A stretch of 64,000 bases of DNA from Scalesia atractyloides. Taxonomy: Eukaryota > Streptophyta > Magnoliopsida > Asterales > Asteraceae. Below, piece after piece: positions 48,701 to 59,230 of the stretch (the first letter of the stretch is position 1; the number at the start of each line of letters is the position of its first letter). The stretch lies in assembly GCA_947069175.1 (NCBI GenBank), contig CAMTDV010000028.1, positions 64,067,660 through 64,131,659 on the forward strand, written 5' to 3'. The notes under the pieces were generated by a model. The model ran no database searches and was not told the DNA's origin. It saw nothing but the letters and a program-made list of their open reading frames with translations. Position numbers and translations under genes: made by a program.

Positions 48701-49270
48701 GATCATGAGAAAATTAGTTTAAATGAGAAAACAAAAAAAACTAACTAAAAGCCTAAAAACATATAAAAAATTATTTTTTGAATTTTTTAATAAAATTCGC
48801 TATACATAATATATAAAAAATATTTTTTCAAAAAAAAATTGTACTGCACATGTGCATTAATATGAAAAAGTCTAAACCACATAGCCCACCCCTCACCGAC
48901 ACCCCCAAAAGCCTAACCCACCCCCAACCCCCAAAAAATCTAAACCCCACCCCCACTCCAAAAAACCTAAAACTTAACTCTAAACGTAAACCCCCCAAAA
49001 AACCTAACCCCCCCCCCCACACCCAAAAACCTAATCCTAATCCTAAACCCCAAAAAAACCTAACCCTCAAAGCTAAACTAAACTCAAAAGCTAAATATAA
49101 GCATATAATGCATATGTGCAGTATAAGTTTTATAAAAAGTTCGTTTTTTATAAAAAATAAATTTGGTATGTTTTTGGTTTTTAAGTTAGTTTTTAGTTTT
49201 TCATTGTATGTAGTTTTTATAATCTCTCATATTTTTTATATTATTATTGATATTATATTTTATATAATCT
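48701..49270. mobile_element. TA-flanked MITE with CCTAA-rich centre
   Basis: Inverted arms include AAAACTAACTAAAAGCC... / ...TTAAGTTAGTTTTTAGTTTT and CTGCACATGTGCATTA / ATAATGCATATGTGCAG. The centre is an asymmetric CA-rich block, annotated separately. Confidence 0.75.
48886..49080. repeat. C-rich CCTAAACCC-like degenerate repeat
   Basis: Irregular CCTAACCC, CCTAAACCCC, CCTAATCCTAAT and CCCCAAAAAACC words run for about 190 bp with almost no G. It resembles degenerate plant telomere repeat (CCCTAAA) but lacks perfect consecutive units. Confidence 0.6.
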
Positions 49271-49993
49271 TATATATATATATATATAATAAAATTCAAA
49301 GTAGAAAAAACATATTAGTAAGAATATTACCGCTTGAATCCAATAGTCGTTGAACGTATCCATTTGCTTGTTCATAGCTTTCCATTTTGAATTGAGTTGG
49401 TGAGTCATACGATCCGATCCACCTACTTGTTGTTTGTAATTTTTTAGTATCGTTTTCAAAAAGTATCCACTGGTTGTTGATTTCCTTTTCGTTTGTGTTC
49501 CGAGACGTAACACCATGCTTTCGCCAAATATATCTCTTGGTTACTTGTCCATGGCGTACTTTACGCACGATTGGCGAATTTACCTTTTGGTTCACCATCT
49601 TCGTCCTTACCTTCTTCATCTTCGTGGTCAAAATCTTCATCTTCATCCAAATTATATTGTTTGTACTTAGTTTCGGCCACAACCTCGTTATCTTCACCTC
49701 CAAAAGCATCAAAGTTTATCTCGTTTTCTTGAGAATACTCATATTGACCCAATACTATATTAGGCGTAGTGGTAGAATTTGTGGTTGAGGTGGTGGTTAT
49801 GAAAAAAAATTAGGCGCAAATTATGAAAACCTAAAAAATGGTGGATATTGATCAAATTAGGCTTTTGGTTGTTGTGTAAAAATTTGGTGTTGTGGTTGTT
49901 ACGATCTATACCCGTCATCACTTAAACCACCTACTCTAGCTTGTGACTGTTTAGCATTCACATCCAATTAAACCATGCGGCAACCACCCAACC

Positions 49994-51816
49994 TGTAACG
50001 ATTCGTACTTTCATACTTTCTATTTTTGGAAGCTTTGTAATCGTATTTCATTTCAATCTATGTAATTTTAAGACTTTGATCATAATGGAAATACATTTTT
50101 ATTCATACTCGTTTATTCATACATAACTGATACTTAATCAATCTTGAATATGCTTTTTATAAACGAAACCGAATTATACATGACGTTTATTTTATGTTCG
50201 GGATTATACTCATACATATTCATACTATACACATGCTTGTACATATCTTAAAATGCGTAGAAAACACTTAACATATTAAAGATGTTGCATAATTGAACAA
50301 ACTACCAAACAAAAAGGGCTAATAATGACATATTTTATTTCTGGAAGAACATACATGCCGGATCCTAAAAACATACGAGCCAAATGTATGCCAAGATGTT
50401 GCACAATTGTTTAAAAGCCACGGATTGGACCTCCTTTCCACCTCTCATTTCCTCCAATCACCTTCTAACCTCATTTAAACTCAAACCCTAATCCACCCCT
50501 ATATAAACAAGCATCCCTCACCTTGTTTCCACTTTCCATACCTCAAATCTACTCCAAAACACTCAAGAATTCTCAAGAAACTTGCAACTTTGAGTAAAAG
50601 TTCTAAGTGTTCAAGTGAGTTTTCAACTCACTTCTACAACCCTTTCGTTTCATTTCTTGCTTCCTAACTCCTTGGATAACCTCTAGTGATGTTACCCAAT
50701 GTTCACCAAGGTGTAAAAGGTGGTACATCACCTATATGAGGCTTCAAAGTGAGTACAAAATTCTGTGTTGTTTAACTTGTTCTGTTACATTAAATCTTGT
50801 GGAAAAGTTGCACCAAATCTTGTTCCCAACTAAACCCATGTTGAGGGACGTGTGTTATGGTAAATACCAGAAGTTATGAGGTTCATAACATCCTTACGTG
50901 ACCATTTCATGGTACCTTATAACACTATGACCATAATATATATTTCCATCATTTTAATTCCAAACCCAATCCAATTAATCGAATCCACGAACTCATACAC
51001 CTCCATTTCCCCATCTTAGGGTAACTTCGGTGTTCCAAACTCCACAACTTGTCAAACTCACTCACATGGAATTCTACGCAAATCGTGAGTATACTTGACC
51101 CACTTTACGCTTTAAACCACTTTTGGGTGTAACATGTACAATCGATGAAATTCATGAGACACACACATACAATCTTATGCAAACACTCAATCCGTTAAAA
51201 GCATGCTACTTATTATACTTGATGTTTATAGATGCTACAATACATTCATGCAAACCTATTTTCATTAACTTCGCGAGCCTACGTTAACATGTATAGCGCT
51301 ATAGGAGTAGCACGCCGCCCGTTTGTTGGGTCATTGTTAAGTATTCAATCTTTCGTTACGGTCTTTTCATTGCGATGATAAGATTACGCTAGTGGACACT
51401 TTGGCTTGACTTATAGTTTTTGCATGCTAGTATGATATGTAACTTAGTATACAAATTGTCATGTTTGGATTTGAGACAATCTTCTATACGTATGCTATGT
51501 AATCAAACTTGTGTACTCGCCAACCTTGTGTTGACTTTTACTTTAATACATGTTGCAGGAAATGTATGATGACGCTTAAGAAATTGATTTAGGGTGAACT
51601 AGAAACGCACTTAAATTTGTGTTATGTATTTCCTTATGTTTTGTTGCATTTAATTTGCTAGATGTTGTATTTTCTATTTCAAGAAAATGTATTTTCGTTT
51701 AGAATGAAATGAAATATTGTTATTTAAACTATTGTCACATCTAGGAAAGTTACAAAATCTGGAGCAATCTATTTTTGTCCCGCCTCTATGTTTCCGCCAT
51801 TGATTGAGGTGTGACA
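49994..51816 (+). mobile_element. Probable solo LTR, 1.82 kb, perfect CAACC duplication
   Basis: Starts TGTAACGATTCG and ends TTGAGGTGTGACA, with CAACC on both sides (49,989-49,993 and 51,817-51,821). The inner end, inverted, reads TGTCACACCTCAATCAATGG then CGGAAACAT, matching the start of the 13,640 element. TATAAA at 50,512-50,517 followed by a pyrimidine-rich leader looks like its promoter. There are no coding domains. It shares the TGTGTACTCGCCAAC...ACATGTTGCAGG stretch with the 13,640 element. Confidence 0.8.
50512..50517 (+). promoter_or_regulatory. Putative LTR TATA box
   Basis: CCCCTATATAAACAAGC lies about 520 bp inside the left end of the probable LTR, with a CT-rich stretch downstream. 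The position suits an LTR U3 promoter. Confidence 0.5.
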
Positions 51817-51821
51817 CAACC

Positions 51822-52727
51822 CACCCCTACTCGTCGGGCCTAGCTGCATGACTAGCAGCGGTGTACGGCTAACTGGTAAAGGGTACCCGAGGGCTGAGGT
51901 CTGAATGGCCCGCCCCCTGACATGATTCATAAAATATCCAATCCATCTTGAAACGAAATTTCAAAACCTGCAAGAAAGCTTTTTCCTCTTTGAATTCCCT
52001 TTTTAATATATTTTCCATAATACTTTGAATATATTACTTTTTTCTTTATATGTATCTCTTATGCACACTACATAAATAGTTATATATATTCATTGTACAT
52101 CGAATCACTCTTTATCCTTATCAATATCTCTTAACAAGATTGAAGATTTTACTAAAACTAAACTTGGTTTGTGACCCACTTTTCATTTTTCTGGCATCCA
52201 CATGAGATTTTCAGGTTGGCACAATAGATTTAAATGAGTTCGAGGGTTTTACTAGCTTTACATATAAGACCATGCGGAATGGCACGTTGTTTGTTAAACC
52301 ACCGGCAAACCATAAGGGGAACACCCCCCCCCCCCAAGTGGTTTGAAGATTTTCCGTTCGTTCTTGTGGCCACGAGATAGACTAAGAGAGAAAACGATTG
52401 GGATTGGTTGCCTTTGGCTTTAACCAATCAATTTTTTTCAATTAAAAACCACATACCTTACCACTGCAGCTTTTCACCAAGTGGTTTGGTGAAGAAGACG
52501 TGGACGCCACGTGTCGAAAAGGATCATGTGGTTTGGCAAACCACTACTCATGGTTAAGAAATATAACTTCCAATACAATGAGAATGAGTCAACGATAAGT
52601 TCTAATTACAAACAAAGTGTTAATTTTGAAGAAATTTAATAATGCCCGGTACAATACTCTTAAAATACAAAAAAATACATTAGTTATCAGAAGATACAAA
52701 TCTTCTCACTTATATTTGTCAATGTGG
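51822..52727. other. No gene; diverse low-complexity DNA
   Basis: A C-run at 52,325-52,336 and AAGTGGTTTG/AACCAC words (52,337-52,545) suggest remnants of an AACCAC-type MITE. No coding sequence is recognised. Confidence 0.35.
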
Positions 52728-52850
52728 GGCTAACTCACTTGGCAGATGATCTTGCCTCTTAGTGAAAGGTCTTAGGTTCAATCTAAAGAAAGATGATAAT
52801 TTGGTGTAATTTAGTGGGAGATATGTACCATTAGCCATTAAAAAAAGTTA
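52728..52850 (+). mobile_element. Possible tRNA-derived SINE
   Basis: TAACTCACTTGG (52,731-52,742) fits a Pol III A box and GGTTCAATCT (52,775-52,784) a B box at tRNA-like spacing. The stretch ends in a short A-run near 52,840. A target duplication is not evident. Confidence 0.45.
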
Positions 52851-52857
52851 ATAAAAG

Positions 52858-54012
52858 ACCATGTATAGTGAGAATGTGGTTGCTCACACCATATGCTCTA
52901 CATCCTCACCTCCCCATGTGGTTTGGCATTTTTGGCAAGTATTCGTGGCAGGGGTGTGCATGGGTCGGTTTAGGTCTATTTTGGCCTAAAACTATAACCG
53001 AGTGATTATTGTGGTTATGGTTAATCGGTTTTTATGGTTATAGCGGTGAGTTGTGGTCAGTTATCTGAAATTTGGCCTAAAATAATATTTACATTATAAC
53101 TCATGACATATATATTTATACTTCATAATAAGAATACATGAAGAAATTATATGCTTACATAAAAAATTCACAAATCATTATGATATCTTGGATTTAATAT
53201 AGAGAACATAAGAACATGCACATAAATTGATATAAGTCTCTTATACTATAGTAAACATTCTATAGAAACATAACTAATTGAGAATTCATGCATAATGCAC
53301 ACCAAGTTATACATATTTTATCTATTAATACACTTACAGTAGATGAGTTTATGTGGAAACTGAATAGACGTAAGTCGTAAGACGGAAGCACAGAAGTGAA
53401 AGGATGGAACCCTAATGGCCTAATTAATATTGAAACCACCGCCCTTTTTTAGTAACGAGATACGGAACCATGTGAAGCTTGGATTGGGTATTGCCTGATT
53501 GGGTTTTAGAAGAAGTTGTCTTTTGGTATTCCTGCATGCTCCAAAGTCCAGCTCTTTGGTGTGAATATGTCAGATCAGTTATCTAAGTGGGTCGGTTATA
53601 CAGTTCGGTTAATCGTGGCTATACTATCATGCGGGTCGGTTCGGTTATGATGGTTATTGAACAATAGAAAACCATAAATGACCCATAGATATCGGTTATA
53701 AAATCATTAACCGACCCACCGGTTTTCTTTTCGGTTTGTTTTTACTGTTAATTTGGTTTTGGCTCGGCTAATTCGATTCTTTTGCACACTCCTAGTTCGT
53801 GGTTTGTATCACATAGTGAAAGAGAGGGAAAGAGAGAGGGTTATTGGTTGACTAGTGTGTTTGCTAATCAATTTTTTTTTCAATTTCAAACCCACTAATT
53901 TCACATGCTTCACAACTACACCATTTTACCCAATTTTAAAGTCTTGATGACGTGAACGACACAAGACAAAAAAATACCAAACCACATGAATAACCACTAC
54001 AAATAGTCTAAC
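52858..54012. mobile_element. Outer MITE (GACCATGTATAGTGAGAATG ends) hosting a nested hAT MITE
   Basis: The left end ACCATGTATAGTGAGAATGTGG and the inverted right end AGACTATTTGTAGTGGTTAT are alignable with mismatches. The part inside continues across the 52,949-53,794 insertion (ATTCGTGG / GTTCGTGG on the two sides). Exact ends are uncertain. Confidence 0.45.
52949..53794. mobile_element. hAT-type non-autonomous element, 846 bp
   Basis: Ends CAGGGGTGTGCA and, inverted, TAGGAGTGTGCA. The flanking 8-mers ATTCGTGG (52,941-52,948) and GTTCGTGG (53,795-53,802) match at 7 of 8. The interior has many GGTTATGGTTAATCGGTTTT-like words. No transposase. Confidence 0.8.
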
Positions 54013-54210
54013 TAGTTTAAAAAAATACTAACACTTTTAAAGATATCCACACTTAGACACTGCCAAAAATCACACATCTTGAAATATTTGCTCCAATTTG
54101 AATAGATTAATAATTCTTTGGTTCTGCTAGATATGTTTTTAACAATAACATCTTTTAATATATGTATTTGGAACATCATTTATATACATATCTATATATA
54201 TATATATATT

Positions 54211-54673
54211 GGAGAGTTCAAATGAGAAGAAAAACTTTATAAGAATAAAAAGAATAACTTTTAAACCAATAGAAATTCTCAATTTACTTCATTTAACGTG
54301 TGTATTTAATATTATGAAAGAGGGCATATAGATAAATCTATAATTGTCATTAATTAGCTAATTAATTAAACATGTAACTCATTTTTTTAATATATTTTTT
54401 CAAGATAAAATAATTTATGGTGAAGGACAATTTTCGACATGTGTATGATAAATTTTGAAATGTGTAGGGTAAATTTACATGTGTGTAAGGTAAATTCCGA
54501 TAAATATAAGATACATGTAGGATAAATTTTGAAATGTGTAGGTTATAATGTTTTTGTTTTATTAAAGAGAGATAACATAATTAATGAGAGGAGTTATAAA
54601 TTATTAATGTTTTACTATTATACCCTTTCTTTTTTTTTCTTCTCATATAAAATTTCTTCTTAAATGAACCTTT
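54211..54673. mobile_element. TA-flanked MITE, GGTTCAAATGAGAAGAA-type ends
   Basis: The left AGTTCAAATGAGAAGAAAAA and the inverted right GGTTCATTTAAGAAGAAATT pair as TIRs between (TA)n tracts (54,190-54,210 and 54,674-54,718). GTGTAGGATAAATTTTGAAA-like words repeat inside. Confidence 0.7.
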
Positions 54674-54714
54674 TATATATATATATATATATATATAATA
54701 TTATATATATATAT

Positions 54715-55065
54715 ATATTATAAAAGGGAGAAATTTTATTAAAAAAGAACATACAGAAGCAAGATGCTTCAATATGATCTCCTGTGCAACAACTTCAATA
54801 TTGAATCCATAAGGAAGGACAAAGTTACAACACATTTGACACCAAAACATAAACCAAATTCTAAACTCCACTAAAGTTCTTCCACTTTTCCCAGCCAAGT
54901 TCCTTTGTATTTTCCCTAGAGATAATCCATAAAAACGATAGCACCTTGATTTCAGCCACTAATCTCAACACTTAAAGAGATTTTCCCGTGAAATTAACTT
55001 GTCCCTTGCCAACCAAAGAGCCCAGCAAACCGCAGCCGCCGAATTTTGTCCTTACTCTTTTGATG
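54715..55065 (-). pseudogene. Possible LINE (L1-type) 3'-end coding remnant
   Basis: On the minus strand, with shifts: FAAAVCWALWLARDKLISRE, EIKVLSF, and then LAGKSGRTLVEFRIW. This resembles the region after the reverse transcriptase of plant LINEs (W.LWxxRN...F, EIKxxS). It runs into a (TA)n tail near 54,715, as some plant LINEs do. No RT core is present. Confidence 0.4.
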
Positions 55066-55539
55066 ATGATAAAATGATAAGCACCTAGACACATGTCATT
55101 AAATCTTCACTAGCCACATACATCTAAAATTAAATACTTTTTATTAGTATTTACGAGCAGTGAGTTACAAACTTACAAAGAGAACATTTGTAACATCCAA
55201 AAAACGGGTTTGATAATTAAACTAAGTTCATTCGGATGAATGGGTCAAATACCGTAAATGGTAAAAGTTAACCCGATAAACATTAGGATTTAATTAAATA
55301 ATCCCAATGATTAAATAAAAGATAAGTAAATGCTTTTGGTAAATAAAGTTTATAAAAGGCCCGGATTATCAAAATCTAAAATAAAACGGGTTATGACCTT
55401 CATGAACTTATTAAATTAACTAGAAATGTTTAACCTAGTTAATAAGAGGTAATAGTTGTGGAAATAAGTAGGTTTTGACCTACTTAACAACTATAAAAAC
55501 ATGGAGGGACTAATATTGCACATCTTGGATTGCTAAAAA

Positions 55540-55547
55540 TATAAAAA
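55540..55547 (+). promoter_or_regulatory. Putative LTR TATA box
   Basis: AAAATATAAAAAGGGAAAG lies about 350 bp inside the LTR-like element. A leader with a G-run (55,599-55,608) follows. Confidence 0.45.
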
Positions 55548-56519
55548 GGGAAAGAAATTAAAACATACACACAGTGTGTATGTCGTTCCTAGAGAGGGGG
55601 GGGGGGGAAGACTCTCAAGAACCTAAATCATGAGATGCATCAAATTGAAGATAAAAGCTTAGATGAATTCCTTGCATGATTGAGGATTTTGAATCATCTA
55701 ACCCTAACAAACATATGGTATGTGGTGAATTAGATTATGATGAAATTTGATGTATATGGTTTTGATGATTTGATGAAATTGAGAATGAAGGTATGTGTAG
55801 GATAATCATACATGCTAGAATATGTGAAATACTTGAACAATTTAGAGGTTTAAGTATATGTTCATACATGATATGAAATGGGTTTTATATGATGAGATTA
55901 AATTGATGTTAACTTGATGTTTAATTGTGCTTAAAATCATCATGTATACATGAATCTGTGAGGTCTTTGACTAAATTAGATGTTTGGATGAATCCCATAT
56001 ATATGATGAAATGGGTTTTCACTTAGTGATGAAAACCCCAAATGCATGTATGATAGTTTGATGAACTAGTTTATGATGATTGAAAGTTATGTTGACTTGA
56101 TGCTATTAAGTGTATGAAGAAATGCCTAAATGAGTTTTGTTGAAATTGTAATGCATTTATAAGTGTTAATTGGTATTTCGACTTTAAAAATATGTCAAAC
56201 TGACCTATAATGGAATTGAATGAGAAAAGTACCTTAAAAATCCATAAAGGGAAATGGTCATGGTAGATGATAACTAATCTAACAATCTTATGGATATGAT
56301 ATTATAATTTAACTCTTGACAAGCTAGGTGGAAGCTTGGAAAGGAATGGGTAAAAAGGGTCGAAAGCGAGGAAGCATGATCGGAGTAAGGTAATTAAAAC
56401 TTACAACTCTTAGAATAGAATTACAACTTACGTGATGGAAAGTATTTTGGTGATAATTAAAATGTCACCCTATGGTGTTGACCATAACGAGTCAAACGGG
56501 TAAAATTGTGAGTAACCAC

Positions 56520-57975
56520 ACATCTTGTTTTGTCAATAAAATAGTTGTTGACAACAAGTTGGTCTGCTACTTCTAGAAGTTGTTTCAAGTTCTTAACCAT
56601 TGAGTTTTGGCACAATATTTGGTCAGAAATTGTTTAACAACATAAAGGATGTTTGGTAAATTTTTTAATATTTTTTGAAAGTTGTTTAACGTGGTTTTCG
56701 TGGTGTTTTGTTAATAAAATAGTTGTTGATAACAAACAGGTCCGTTACTTGCAGAAATTGTTTCGACGTCTTAACCATTGAGTTTTGATACAATATATGG
56801 TCAGAATTTTTTAACAACATAAAGGATGTTTGGTACTTTTATAAATTTTTCTAAAGTTGTTTAACGTGGATTTCGCAGGTGTTTTATCAATATAATAGTT
56901 GTTGACAACAAATAGGTCTACTACTTGCAGAAGTTGTTTCGAGGTCTTAACCATTGAGTTTTGACACAATTTTATGGTCAGCAGTTGTTTAACAACATAA
57001 ATGAGATTTGGTAATTTTTATAGATTTTTCTAAAGTTGTTTGACATGGTTTTCACGGTTGTTTTTATCAATAAAATAGTTGTTGACAGCAAACAGGTCCG
57101 CTACTTGCAGAAGTTGTTTCGAGGTCTTAACCATTGAGTTTTGACACGATATTTGGTCAGAAGTTGTTTAACAACATAACTGATTTTTGGTTATTTTTTT
57201 CGATTTTTCTAAAGTTGTTTAACGTGGTTTTCGTAGGTGTTTTGTCAATAAAATAGTTGTTTACAGCAAACAGATTCGCTACTTGCAGAAGTTGTTTTGA
57301 GGTCTTAACCATTGAGTTTTGACACAAGTTTATGGTCAGCAGTTGTTTAACAACATAATTTATAGATTTTTCTAAAGTTGTTAGACATGGTTTTCGCGTG
57401 TGTTTTGTCAATAAAATAGTTGTTGACAGCAAACAGGTCTGCTACTTGCAGAAGTTGTTTAGAGTTCTTAACTATTGAGTTTTGACACGATATTTGGTCG
57501 GAATTTGTTTAACAACATAAAGGATGTTTGGTAACTGTTATAGATTTTTATGAAGTTGTTTGACGTGGTTTTCGCGGATGTTTTGTTAATAAAATAGTTG
57601 TTGACAGTAAATAGGTCTGTTACTTGCAAAAGTGTTTCGAGGTTCTAACCATTGAGTTTTTGCACGATATTTGGTCAAAAGTTGTTTAACAACGTAAAGG
57701 ATGTTTAGTAATTTTATAGATTTTTCTAAAGTTGTTCGACGTGGTTTTCGCGAATGTTTTTTCAACAAATTAGTTGTTGACAGCAAGCAGGTCCGCTACT
57801 TGCAAAAATTGTTCAAGGTCTTAACAAATTTACCTTTGCATGATTTGTAGTCAGAAGTTGGTTAACAACATAAATGATCTTAGGTCATTTTTATAGATTT
57901 TTATGAAATGGTTCGATGCGGTTTATGCCGATGTTTTGTCAATAAAATAGTGGTTGACGTCAAACTGTTTGATAA
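56520..57975. repeat. Tandem array, ~177-bp unit, eight copies
   Basis: TGTCAATAAAATAGTTGTTG begins units at 56,531, 56,709, 56,885, 57,065, 57,243, 57,406, 57,584, 57,760 and 57,937 (spacings 176-180, one of 163). Other constants are GCTACTTGCAGAAGTTGTTT, TCTTAACCATTGAGTTTTG, GTTGTTTAACAACATAA and GTTGTTTRACGTGGTTTTCG. Copies differ by about 10-20%, and edge copies are the most diverged. The apparent minus-strand frames here are repeat artefacts. Confidence 0.95.
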
Positions 57976-58985
57976 TTTTGTAACGGGTCAAAATTGTTAG
58001 GGACATAATAAATTTGAATGGGATAACGAGTTCAAAATGCCACTGGTTTTAATCTAAACCTTTAAAGGATCTCTGGTTGTTAAAAGGGCAAAAATTGACT
58101 AAGATGCTCCCGGATGATGAATCGGGCAAACTATTCTTAAGGGCAGAATAATAATGATTCTTATAATTGGGATGAACATTCCGATAACGTAAAAGTGGGA
58201 GGCATAAGATTTTTGGCCTAATGCCTCTTAATGACTCGTTTTGGGTAAAACACTATACCGGAAAAAATAATGAAAAAGATAAGGTTTGTTTAATGTAAAC
58301 AACTACAATCAAGTTGTGGTTGATGGAAATAATTAGAATGTTGGTAATAAAGTAGGAGGCATGTTTTAGAATGCAAAATGCCTCCTAACAGGTCGGTTGG
58401 GTAATTAAATACAAACCGATAGAATGATTTAAATGACAAAAACAAATCGGGGTTAGGTTGTAGGTATGAACTTCTAACTTTGGGGAAAAGTCCTAAACAT
58501 GATAAACTTGAACTCGGGTCAGGTTTGGAGCTGAAATCATGAAATTTTATGAAATGGGTGCAAAGGTTGAAATTGCCAACTTGGCAAACTTTCTTAATGA
58601 AAGCCCCCCTCGCGTCCGCGTGTGGACAGGAGTAAAGCTGTCTCGCGACGCGACAACAATCTGGTTCAGAAATTTTGTTTTTCTATTGTCGTTTTAACCT
58701 GCGTCGGCCATTTAACTTAAACACTAATTGTTCTTAGTGTTTGTGATAGGTTTTCTCTAGACTGGAACCAGGCGAAAAGACGACCAAGCACGAGAAGAAC
58801 CAAACACTCCAAAACCGCAATCTTACGGAAACAGTCATGAGAAAGATTAAGCATGATCATGCCCAACAAAGTTTTCAAGTTTAAAACTTTAATGTTTTTA
58901 AACTGTAACCAACTGTAATAGTCTATTATGTCGGTTCGTCTTGGTTATCAATAATTCAGACGCATAAGTTCTACGTATTGAAGAA

Positions 58986-59088
58986 GAAGAAGATTTGGGA
59001 CCTAATTATCCGTAGTTATTAAATTATCAGTCATAAGAAGATTTGGGACCTAATTATCCGTAGTTATTAAAATATCAGTCATAACGTG
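58986..59088. repeat. Direct tandem duplication, ~52 bp x 2
   Basis: GAAGATTTGGGACCTAATTA through ATCAGTCATAA is present twice back to back, with one base difference (AAATTATC/AAAATATC). It lies just inside the right end of the probable LTR. Confidence 0.9.
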
Positions 59089-59106
59089 CTTGAGTGTTAC
59101 AACATT

Positions 59107-59230
59107 AAACCAAACAAAAAGGACGTAAAAAAGTTGAACCACACAGGTGTGTTGATTCGCAAAAATTCAACCACAACGTAAAACATATAAGAGAATAACT
59201 AACTCGACTTACGACCTGCGTGCTGCAACG
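59107..59230. repeat. Host segment duplicated on both sides of the next element
   Basis: ATTAAACCAAACAAAAAGGA...GTTGAACC.CACA...GTTGATTCGCAAAA is similar to 63,099-63,190. The two LTR-like elements therefore landed in an older repeated, possibly Helitron-like, region (CTGCGTGCTGCAAC resembles the hairpins at 33,505 and 44,808). Confidence 0.5.

Larger units (their letters stand above)
47524..49795 (-). pseudogene. Myb/SANT-like (PIF ORF1-type) gene, frameshifted and MITE-invaded
   Basis: Read on the minus strand from about 49,795: an acidic N-terminal part (GQYEYSQENEINFDAFGGED, then DEDEDFDHEDEEGKDEDGEP). With frame changes follow TSRNTNEKEINNQ, YKQQVGGSDRMTHQLNSKWK and AMNKQMDTFNDYWIQAV. 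These are the signature of plant Myb/SANT-like proteins related to the first ORF of PIF/Harbinger elements. The second exon end is at 47,524-47,700: HDSDKDRMLEVILQGKRELA then KYGWECY and stop, the usual C-terminal coiled segment. In PIF systems this DNA-binding protein acts with the transposase. At least two frameshifts and the MITE insertions show the copy is dead. It lies 5 kb from, and opposite to, the transposase gene. Whether they came in together is unknown. Confidence 0.75.
55189..59101 (+). mobile_element. Probable solo LTR, 3.91 kb, perfect ACATT duplication, carrying a tandem array
   Basis: Starts TGTAACATCC and ends GAGTGTTACA, with ACATT on both sides (55,184-55,188 and 59,102-59,106). 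TATAAAAA at 55,540-55,547 is a likely promoter at LTR-like distance from the left end. It contains the ~177-bp array at 56,520-57,975 and no coding domains. It has the same terminal type as the elements at 13,640 and 49,994, in + orientation. Confidence 0.8.

Noticed and set aside
57157..57786. Minus-strand frames with repeated MLSTTxLLxKHxRKP
   Set aside because: They are translations of the 177-bp array, repeating because the DNA repeats; length and frame are not kept between units.
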